Assembly: GCA_022511025.1 (NCBI GenBank)
Contig: JAFLSI010000004.1
Location: forward strand, 4,329 to 48,247
Reading direction: 5' to 3'
From: Rikenella sp.
GTDB taxonomy: Bacteria; Bacteroidota; Bacteroidia; Bacteroidales; Rikenellaceae
DNA length: 43,919 bases
Shown: in pieces, positions 37,556-43,919 of the stretch
How positions within the stretch are numbered: the first letter of the stretch is position 1
Layout of the letters: each line of letters starts with the position of its first letter
The notes under the pieces: generated by a model
What the model was told of the DNA's origin: nothing
Database searches by the model: none
Seen by the model: the letters and a program-made list of their open reading frames with translations, nothing else
Made by a program: the position numbers and the translations under genes

Positions 37556-39697
37556 TTAATTCCGATGTAAAGCAAAAATAAATTCATTGGTGAAAGGAGT
37601 AGTCGGTGATTTAATTGGATCAAACAGAAACTCCATGACAGAAAAATAAGGTCGTAACCCTATTTCTCTAAACATAGCCCGAATACTGATAGGATTGTGC
37701 AGATCAACCAATAATTCATGATCCGAGTTAGCAATGATAAATTGTTGGGGTAATTTTTGTCTTTGTGATAGTTCTAACATAGCACACATTAAGGATTGAT
37801 CATCTAATTCCGCATTAGGCAAATCACTGGTTTTTAGTCGCCATTGTTGTCGACTAAGAACATGTCCTCTATAGGTCACACGGGGTAGATAGTCGACTAT
37901 ATTTGCCCAATTACCCCATTGAAAATCTAAATTTGTCCGTAACCCTTGTGATTGTAAATCACAAAGGAATCTGTATATAGGTAAACTACGCCATACATAG
38001 TTGTGGGCAGAAGTTAATCTTGGAATGATTTCTTTGTTCAATTTGCATGAGCGTAAATGAACTCGATCCTGTCGTATGCTAATCATTAAATCCGATATAG
38101 GAATTTGTTGATCCGCTGCTAAATGGGAATGCCCCAGATATGGAATTTCATATTCACGCAGTATAGGCCGAAACAAGATATTGCCTATCCGAGCTGCAGG
38201 TAAGTGGATAACTTCTGCAACAATTGCATCGGGATATAATTCAGACTCTTTCTGTGTGATAGCCTTTACTAATTGATAGACAGAAGGGTCCAAATGTGAG
38301 AATCTGCTAATAAGATTGGCGGCAGAAGTTCCACCCACAGAATGAATATAAAATTGACAGGGAGAATCGGATAACATTCGACACATGACTTGCAATGTTT
38401 CCGGAAATGTACCTTGTGTATCGGCATTCGCAGGCAAATCTCGCTCATCTAATATGATCTCTGTTTCTCCCTTTTGTCTTGCCGCTATATATTTGTTATA
38501 CAAAGCATCATTTAAGATTACCGGTGTGAATTGTGGATCTTGAGTCGGCAAACGAAGATCATCGATAAAACGGTTAATATCTGCTTGATTTTCATTTATT
38601 GGATACCCTAAGCCTAAATCATTATCTAAAACTTGAGCCAAAGGCATTTCTTGTTGTTCATAACGTTCAAGAAAAGCAGATTTAAATAACTCCAATGGGG
38701 TATTGGAAAATCGATAAGATGTATATTTCGTTAAAAACGAAATTATATCTAACAATTCTTTTTGAATTTCATAGTTAAGGGTTATTTGGGCTGGTTTATA
38801 TAAGTCGGTTTGGATTAGATATTTGGGATTATATTCGCAATCCAATTTTTCGACTTCTTGTGTCAGGGCATTGTAGAGTGTAGGTATCTCAGCCGGAATT
38901 GAATTATCAATCGAATGAAGTAAATCTTGAATGCGGCTTAAGGAATACTGATACGACTCCGTATTCTGTAAAGAACGAAGTCTGTGTAACAAATATTCTA
39001 AGGGATCCTCTCCCGTAACTGCGATTTCCAATTCATTTTTCAACAACTGAGATTCGATAATTTCAGCAATAAAACTTTTGGCATCTTCCAGTGTTATTTG
39101 CTCTGTGATAATATGTTGAGCCAATTCTTCAATAGTGGCTCCAGAACGCGCCGCATGTAAAACGGTTGTTAAATACTCTGAGTGCTCAACACTACAAGTC
39201 CGATGAATTCTTTGGGTTTGATGATAAATGTATTCAACATAGCGTAAAGTACCCCCGAAATTATAAATACTGTCATTAGGAAAATATCGTAGTTGATTCG
39301 CTATGACAGGCTGTTTTGTCAAACGATCAATCAGATCGGATAACAGGCTCATATCTAATCGGGAACAAGGCCTGTAATTTGCTATTTCAGGTAGTATGAT
39401 TTTTGTGTCTGCAGCAAAGTACCCAACTGAACACCCTGCAAACAAACCAAATGGTGTACATCTGGTTTGTGAGCGAGAGATGTATTTATAAAGTGTAATA
39501 TCTATCCTTAATTGTTCCTTATTGAACTCGTGAGCTTTGATTTTTTCTCTATAAAAATCAGGAGAAGACAGGAACAAGGCTCCGTCAAAAAAATCTCGTT
39601 GGCATTCGTCGGTTATTACTCCTACCCGATCGGTCCAAGGGAGGCTAGGCGTCCTGACGATAAACGAAGGAAATAAGGAAAAAGGGCAAGAATTCAT
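37556..39697 (-). CDS. Lantibiotic dehydratase (LanB N-terminal, glutamylation domain)
   Basis: 713 aa: FSLFPSFIVRTPSLPW...YKYISRSQTRCTPFGLFAGCSVG...YRPCSRLDMSLLSDLIDRL...LRYFPNDSIYNFGGTLRYVEY is typical LanB-N. The start overlaps the upstream gene by 4 nt. Confidence 0.93.
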   Translation of the reverse strand: MNSCPFSLFPSFIVRTPSLPWTDRVGVITDECQRDFFDGALFLSSPDFYREKIKAHEFNKEQLRIDITLYKYISRSQTRCTPFGLFAGCSVGYFAADTKIILPEIANYRPCSRLDMSLLSDLIDRLTKQPVIANQLRYFPNDSIYNFGGTLRYVEYIYHQTQRIHRTCSVEHSEYLTTVLHAARSGATIEELAQHIITEQITLEDAKSFIAEIIESQLLKNELEIAVTGEDPLEYLLHRLRSLQNTESYQYSLSRIQDLLHSIDNSIPAEIPTLYNALTQEVEKLDCEYNPKYLIQTDLYKPAQITLNYEIQKELLDIISFLTKYTSYRFSNTPLELFKSAFLERYEQQEMPLAQVLDNDLGLGYPINENQADINRFIDDLRLPTQDPQFTPVILNDALYNKYIAARQKGETEIILDERDLPANADTQGTFPETLQVMCRMLSDSPCQFYIHSVGGTSAANLISRFSHLDPSVYQLVKAITQKESELYPDAIVAEVIHLPAARIGNILFRPILREYEIPYLGHSHLAADQQIPISDLMISIRQDRVHLRSCKLNKEIIPRLTSAHNYVWRSLPIYRFLCDLQSQGLRTNLDFQWGNWANIVDYLPRVTYRGHVLSRQQWRLKTSDLPNAELDDQSLMCAMLELSQRQKLPQQFIIANSDHELLVDLHNPISIRAMFREIGLRPYFSVMEFLFDPIKSPTTPFTNEFIFALHRN

Positions 39698-40737
39698 AAA
39701 AGATCATTTTTGGCTTGTTTCCATCGATGGTAGACAACCTGGATATTGGACAAAGTAAATTGGACTTTCTGTTTGCTTTGGGTGTAATTTGCCCAATAAT
39801 TTACTCGACTCGGAATTAATACCGTGTTCAGTCTGGGTTTTTGGTTCTGATATTCTACGAAATCCGCATTGATTTGAAATTCGCCTTGAAATCCTTTATT
39901 GAAGATATTGAACTCGATTCGACGGATATGGCCGGTATCCCGATTGAGTTTTACCAAAATCTGATAAGATACGCCACCGGACTGCGGAGCGATATCGGGG
40001 TAAACAATCCGAAAAACATGTTCGTCATGTTCTTCACCAAGATACCGATAGCGTGGGTTGTAAGGCCCGAGTTGTCCTTGTGCGATATAACCGATGACCG
40101 AATGAATACAATCTAATCCCAAATGAAGTTGGTGATGGATAATAGGATTCAATTGAGAGGTGTCATTGGCCGTAGTCAGTTGATATTGATTGTTGAAGAA
40201 AGCATAGGGAGAAGAGAAATATGGGTTTGGATCCGGAGAAGAGAGGCGATTGCCGGCCTCGAGTTTACCGCTAATCCGCGCATTTCGTGCCGTATTTTGT
40301 ATGTGCATGGAAAAATCAGCGGTCAATTTGGCATCATAATTTATGAAAGGTACTTTTCTGAAGTATTTCTGGAAGAGTCTTTTTTCATTTGCAGGCGCTG
40401 TAACCGTAACTGTTTCTGCAGTTAATACCGTAAAATGTTCTTTCAGGGAAAACCGGTATTCACCTTGTTTTCGCAGCTTGGCAGTGTACACAACTTGTGC
40501 AGGTTCTGTTCCGACACAGATCGCTTTTATGGTATCTCCTTCCTGAATCTTTTCCGTTGAAAGGGTAGCTCGTCCTGTCGAGTCGGTGATCGCCACAGCT
40601 GAGCCATTCACATAAATATAGGCAAATGGTAGATCCTCTTTTTCGTGATTACGAACATGCAAACGTAGATCCTGAGCCTGCGTGGAAATAGATCCGAAGC
40701 CACAAAAAACAACAAAAAAAGCAATGTAATATTTCAT
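39694..40737 (-). CDS. Secreted CarboxypepD_reg-like domain protein in the lanthipeptide operon
   Basis: MKYYIAFFVVFCGFGSISTQAQDLRLHVRNHEKEDLPFAYIYVNGSAVAITDSTGRATLSTEKIQEGDTIKAICVGTEPAQVVY: signal peptide followed by a CarboxypepD_reg-like beta-sandwich. Confidence 0.75.
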   Translation of the reverse strand: MKYYIAFFVVFCGFGSISTQAQDLRLHVRNHEKEDLPFAYIYVNGSAVAITDSTGRATLSTEKIQEGDTIKAICVGTEPAQVVYTAKLRKQGEYRFSLKEHFTVLTAETVTVTAPANEKRLFQKYFRKVPFINYDAKLTADFSMHIQNTARNARISGKLEAGNRLSSPDPNPYFSSPYAFFNNQYQLTTANDTSQLNPIIHHQLHLGLDCIHSVIGYIAQGQLGPYNPRYRYLGEEHDEHVFRIVYPDIAPQSGGVSYQILVKLNRDTGHIRRIEFNIFNKGFQGEFQINADFVEYQNQKPRLNTVLIPSRVNYWANYTQSKQKVQFTLSNIQVVYHRWKQAKNDLL

Positions 40738-40760
40738 GGTATGTGAAAAGTTTAAATGTC

Positions 40761-40797
40761 AATATCGTTTGGTAGAAATAATCTACCAAACGATATT
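40761..40797 (-). terminator. Perfect 16-bp hairpin between the precursor gene and the downstream operon
   Basis: AATATCGTTTGGTAGA-AATAA-TCTACCAAACGATATT. Only a weak T-rich stretch follows on the minus strand, so it may be an attenuator or an mRNA-stabilizing/processing hairpin. Confidence 0.6.
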
Positions 40798-40815
40798 ACA
40801 AGAATTTAGAAAATT

Positions 40816-41040
40816 TTAGAATGCACACTTTTCCCAAGAACATTCTTTTGCATCCAGCGTCTTACAGGTATCTTGACTCCACTGCGGTTCACAATTACGG
40901 GTTTTTTCACAACAAGTCAAATGTGTACACTCCCCGATAGTGGTGGTCCATCCGCCTTTAGCGTCTTTGAGCTCGTCGTTGTTCAACGTTCCGATAACCT
41001 CTTTGTGAAGAGATAATCCTGTGAGTTTTTTCTTTTCCAT
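40816..41040 (-). CDS. Class I lanthipeptide precursor with GG-type leader (Bacteroidota natural product precursor)
   Basis: MEKKKLTGLSLHKEVIGTLNNDELKDAKGG | WTTTIGECTHLTCCEKTRNCEPQWSQDTCKTLDAKECSWEKCAF. Leader with L.L.K..I..L..DEL...KGG; core has 7 Cys and 10 Ser/Thr. Embedded between LanC and LanB genes. Confidence 0.92.
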   Translation of the reverse strand: MEKKKLTGLSLHKEVIGTLNNDELKDAKGGWTTTIGECTHLTCCEKTRNCEPQWSQDTCKTLDAKECSWEKCAF

Positions 41041-41044
41041 AACG

Positions 41045-41057
41045 AAAAAAGTTTAAG
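41045..41057 (-). promoter_or_regulatory. 13-nt 5'-UTR box shared with the NVEALA gene
   Basis: Plus-strand AAAAAAGTTTAAG (minus CTTAAACTTTTTT), 4 nt upstream of the precursor ATG. Identical to 5008..5020. Confidence 0.5.
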
Positions 41058-41093
41058 TGAGAAATTAATAAAAAAGCATTTTAGCCCTTTATC

Positions 41094-42977
41094 CTATGAG
41101 AGCATCATCGCTTCATCCCAATCCGTATTTTGCTTGTCGAAAATCGAAAGCAGGGCAAGTCCGACCCCAACACTACCTTCCAACAAGGAATCCGAGGCCA
41201 CCGGGTTTGAATTTTCTGTTGAAATCCTAAAAAAGTAGCCGGTATCGGATTCCGGGGTTTGCATCTGTAATGTTACTTTAATCCAGTATATCGCGGCATT
41301 ACGAAACTCGACACACCCTGTCTGATGGAACAATTTATTATACATGTGGATAAGGCCTGCAGTTCCATGACAAAATTGGGCGTCACAAATATTAACTTGC
41401 TCCAAATTCTGTCGAGATGTTGTTGCAATTAGTTTATCCAGAAAGATCTTTTGCCAAGCGGTATTCTTAGTTAGAATGGCGTGTCTATAAATAATAAACA
41501 AAGCGGATAAGTCGCCATAACACCAAGCCAATCTCGAGGTTATGGGACGTATATTTTGCTTTTTATGATATACATCACAATAAACAGAATAAGGATAAAA
41601 TGATCCTGCTTGATCTATCGGTTGTTCATTCAAGAGATAAAATCGGACCAATCCATCTCCCAATTGACAACTTAATTCAGGTTCAATGTTTAAATGATAA
41701 CATTGATCTAGAAAATATAAAATGCCAGCAGTCCCATGAGCTAACCCAAAATCATAATTTGGAGCTTTATATCGACTATGCACAGGCCACAATAACTCGC
41801 CGTCTGCTCCTTTCTCCATCTTTTTCTGTATGTGGCGTAATGAATATTGTAGATCCGGAATAGAGTGGCGACGTATAAAATATCGTGCAATACTTAGCAT
41901 GCCATGCATTACATCAAACATATCATATCTGACAAGATTTTTCATGTGCATACGAAGCGTAGCATCTAACAGATCAAAACAACTTTGTTCTGTATCGATT
42001 AAATCTTTTTGCGTCAAATAAGATATTAACCATCCAAAACCGGCCAAACCATCGCAAAATGTAGGGCATAGCTCTTCATGAGTAGTTATATATTCTAAAG
42101 TCTTATCTAAAAAAGCATTTAATTTAAGAGAATAACGTTCATTTTTAGTATATAAATATAATTGCGCCATAAAAAGCGCTATTCCTGTCGTTCCTGTATA
42201 AAGACCAAAGTTCTCAATATCAGAATTATTAGTTAGATAATAATCCGCAATACGATTGACTGAATTTTTGACAGCAGATCCAAGATCATGTTCTGGCCAA
42301 TCAACAAAATTCATAAATTTATTCCCAGAACGGTATATTTCGCTTAAAGGACGAACAGGCGTAAAGAGATCGATATCTAAATCACTCTGTGTAGATGGAT
42401 TTATAGATCGACAAAATACGAGTCCCGATAATGGATACTCAAGACTTCCTTTTATGGGAAAAACTATTTCTGATTTGCAATGAGCCAAACGAAAAAGCCT
42501 TGCTTCATGACTGAAACCCGAATTAGAGTCGTCCACAACAAAATAATAAGAACCTTGATCGAAAGTTCGGGTAAAAGTAACGGCAAATATTACGGAGTCG
42601 GATTGTAAAGCATTTATAGAATCCATACTCCACACAGGCGAAACGGGTATCGGAATTTCATTGGAATGTAACAGTAATCCCCAAACGGCACTTATGTGAT
42701 TTTCCGATAAAGCATCCAAAAAAATGTTTTGAGTACATGTCGAAGTCGAGCGAATGTATAACATCAATTTACTGGCGACCGGCATATTCGACAATGCGAG
42801 ATTATCGTTGTTGGAAGAATCAACGATGATTATACCGTCGCAACAAGGTTGTATGCCGGTAATAAAGGCCAATAGTTGATCGGTATTCGATCGATGTTCG
42901 CAAAATACAATTAGCCTGTGTTTTTGCTGTAAAAAATCGGCAGGCGCTCTATATAAATATCGGATGCCGGCAGCCAT
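41094..42977 (-). CDS. LanC-like lanthionine cyclase with N-terminal extension of about 210 aa
   Basis: The C-terminal domain carries the LanC motifs FGLAHGTAGILYFL (G.AHG), RLAWCYGDLSAL (WCYG) and AQFCHGTAGLIHMY (CHG Zn ligands). The N-terminus has LIVFCEHRSNTDQLLAFITGIQPCCDGIIIVDSSNND, unlike standard LanC. Confidence 0.92.
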   Translation of the reverse strand: MAAGIRYLYRAPADFLQQKHRLIVFCEHRSNTDQLLAFITGIQPCCDGIIIVDSSNNDNLALSNMPVASKLMLYIRSTSTCTQNIFLDALSENHISAVWGLLLHSNEIPIPVSPVWSMDSINALQSDSVIFAVTFTRTFDQGSYYFVVDDSNSGFSHEARLFRLAHCKSEIVFPIKGSLEYPLSGLVFCRSINPSTQSDLDIDLFTPVRPLSEIYRSGNKFMNFVDWPEHDLGSAVKNSVNRIADYYLTNNSDIENFGLYTGTTGIALFMAQLYLYTKNERYSLKLNAFLDKTLEYITTHEELCPTFCDGLAGFGWLISYLTQKDLIDTEQSCFDLLDATLRMHMKNLVRYDMFDVMHGMLSIARYFIRRHSIPDLQYSLRHIQKKMEKGADGELLWPVHSRYKAPNYDFGLAHGTAGILYFLDQCYHLNIEPELSCQLGDGLVRFYLLNEQPIDQAGSFYPYSVYCDVYHKKQNIRPITSRLAWCYGDLSALFIIYRHAILTKNTAWQKIFLDKLIATTSRQNLEQVNICDAQFCHGTAGLIHMYNKLFHQTGCVEFRNAAIYWIKVTLQMQTPESDTGYFFRISTENSNPVASDSLLEGSVGVGLALLSIFDKQNTDWDEAMMLS

Positions 42978-43033
42978 AGCTATTACAAAATAAAGTCGAT
43001 TAACCTCTTGTTAGCATGTCATCTTGCTACCAA

Positions 43034-43041
43034 CAAATATA
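43034..43041 (-). promoter_or_regulatory. Putative -7 element for the lanthipeptide operon
   Basis: TATATTTG on the minus strand, about 57 nt upstream of the lanC-like start. Confidence 0.45.
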
Positions 43042-43227
43042 ATCTTTTTATTAGAAATTTTATTCGATTATAATTTTTACAAGTAAATAAATTGGCAACT
43101 ACATACAAATCTACAACAATGGAGTTACCAAATCAAATCAGTACATCAAAATATATAGACGGGTATTTGATTCTTTTACAGATGAATAGATGAACACTGT
43201 TTAGTCAACCGTCTCAGGGGACAGCAT

Positions 43228-43740
43228 TCACCCCTGTTTTACATACTCAACAAATTCTTGAGGGCAAGAACAACTGAAAACATATTTTTTATTGCCATTA
43301 GTACGGATGAAGATCAGATTATTCAACTCGGTTGCATACATGGTATAACGACCCAATCCATTATTCCTGAACCGACCACAATAGCCCCCTGCGCCACCGC
43401 TGCCGAAAGTTCGTATAGAATTACTTATATCGGATTTCGAAATTCGTCGGATCTCGATGATTTCGCTTCGGGGTATTTGGAGCGAACCCAACAACCTTTT
43501 TACTATTATTTTTTCGTTATTCGCCTCCAATCGTATCGGCATATAGCCAAACACCATTATAACCGCAGCTAAAAAAACAATCAACAAGTACCGCAACCAA
43601 AGCATCTCTACCGGCCACGCAGACGATCCCAAACGAAAATTTACCCCGACAAAAACGAGCACAAACACAATAGTCATTGTCCACACTCCGCCACTCCAAT
43701 GAAACGGAACGGAAATACGATTACTGTTAAAATCCATCAT
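43228..43740 (-). CDS. Bacterial PH-domain-containing membrane protein
   Basis: 170 aa, two TM segments, then MPIRLEANNEKIIVKRLLGSLQIPRSEIIEIRRI...TFGSGGAGGYCGRFRNNGLGRYTMYATELNNLIFIRTNGNKKYVFSC. Confidence 0.7.
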   Translation of the reverse strand: MMDFNSNRISVPFHWSGGVWTMTIVFVLVFVGVNFRLGSSAWPVEMLWLRYLLIVFLAAVIMVFGYMPIRLEANNEKIIVKRLLGSLQIPRSEIIEIRRISKSDISNSIRTFGSGGAGGYCGRFRNNGLGRYTMYATELNNLIFIRTNGNKKYVFSCSCPQEFVEYVKQG

Positions 43741-43813
43741 AGTATTCGAGATTCTTCAACCAACTCCGAATCAGCCAAATATACGACTTAAATACGAAAA
43801 CACCCTCTTTGAA

Positions 43814-43853
43814 AAAAATAAAAACGCTTTGGAAATAGCGATCCAAAGCGTTT
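43814..43853 (-). terminator. Rho-independent terminator downstream of tRNA-Met
   Basis: On the minus strand AAACGCTTTGG-ATCGCTATTT-CCAAAGCGTTT followed by TTATTTTTTTC. Confidence 0.8.
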
Positions 43854-43860
43854 AGGAAGG

Positions 43861-43919
43861 TGTAGCGAGAGAGAGACTTGAACTCTCGACCTCATGATTA
43901 TGAATCATGCGCTCTAACC
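43861..43919 (-). tRNA. tRNA-Met (anticodon CAT), 5' end cut by the window edge
   Basis: The minus strand ...GCGCATGATTCATAATCATGAGGTCGAGAGTTCAAGTCTCTCTCGCTACA shows anticodon stem CATGA/TCATG with loop TTCATAA (CAT), and T-arm GAGAG-TTCAAGT-CTCTC. The CAT anticodon could also be tRNA-Ile2. Confidence 0.85.

Larger units (their letters stand above)
30950..43060. other. Low-GC putative genomic island carrying a lanthipeptide biosynthetic gene cluster
   Basis: Abrupt visible shift from GC-rich flanks to AT-rich sequence at about 30.95 kb, continuing to about 43.06 kb. All RiPP-related genes lie on the minus strand within it, and a tRNA gene sits near the right border. Confidence 0.65.

Noticed and set aside
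40761-40797. Inverted repeat as a phase-variable invertible element
   Set aside because: The repeat arms are only 5 nt apart, so there is no invertible segment, and no recombinase gene is in the window. A hairpin in RNA is the simpler reading.
43861-43919. tRNA-Met as proven attachment site of the low-GC island
   Set aside because: No repeat of the tRNA 3' end was seen at the left border and no integrase is present. Kept only as a possibility.
1-43919. CRISPR array, rRNA genes or intact insertion sequence
   Set aside because: No regularly spaced direct repeats, rRNA signatures or transposase ORFs were found on reading the window.

Overview
The window comes from a Bacteroidota genome, probably Bacteroidales. 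This is inferred from TAnnTTTG-type promoters and from the NVEALA and BF3164-like protein families. From left to right it contains: (1) a 5'-truncated YncE/DUF5074-type beta-propeller lipoprotein (BtuG-like) on the minus strand, under a clear cobalamin riboswitch; (2) a run of secreted 6-bladed beta-propeller lipoproteins with an NVEALA-type secreted peptide, a severely shortened NVEALA relative, a signal peptidase I, and two decayed genes (a propeller and a thioredoxin-like lipoprotein) next to an O-antigen-ligase/TPR protein; (3) a TolC-MFP-RND-RND efflux operon; (4) an apparently orphan large adenosine-deaminase-like protein resembling RdrB of RADAR, with the usual motif-IV His replaced by Gln; (5) an ABC ATPase/permease/TolC/HlyD/transglutaminase operon; (6) a low-GC block of about 12 kb encoding a probable class I lanthipeptide (RiPP) system. 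That system has a GG-leader precursor with 7 Cys and 10 Ser/Thr in the core, split LanB, a LanC with a ~210-aa N-terminal extension that looks like a degenerate GT2 domain, a C39-peptidase ABC transporter, HlyD, a secreted CarboxypepD_reg-like protein and an O-antigen-ligase/TPR protein; (7) a PH-domain membrane protein and a partial tRNA-Met at the right edge. The lanthipeptide cluster is the best candidate for an undescribed system. The RdrB-like orphan and the NVEALA/beta-propeller neighbourhood come next. All family assignments were made by reading motifs; no database search was run.
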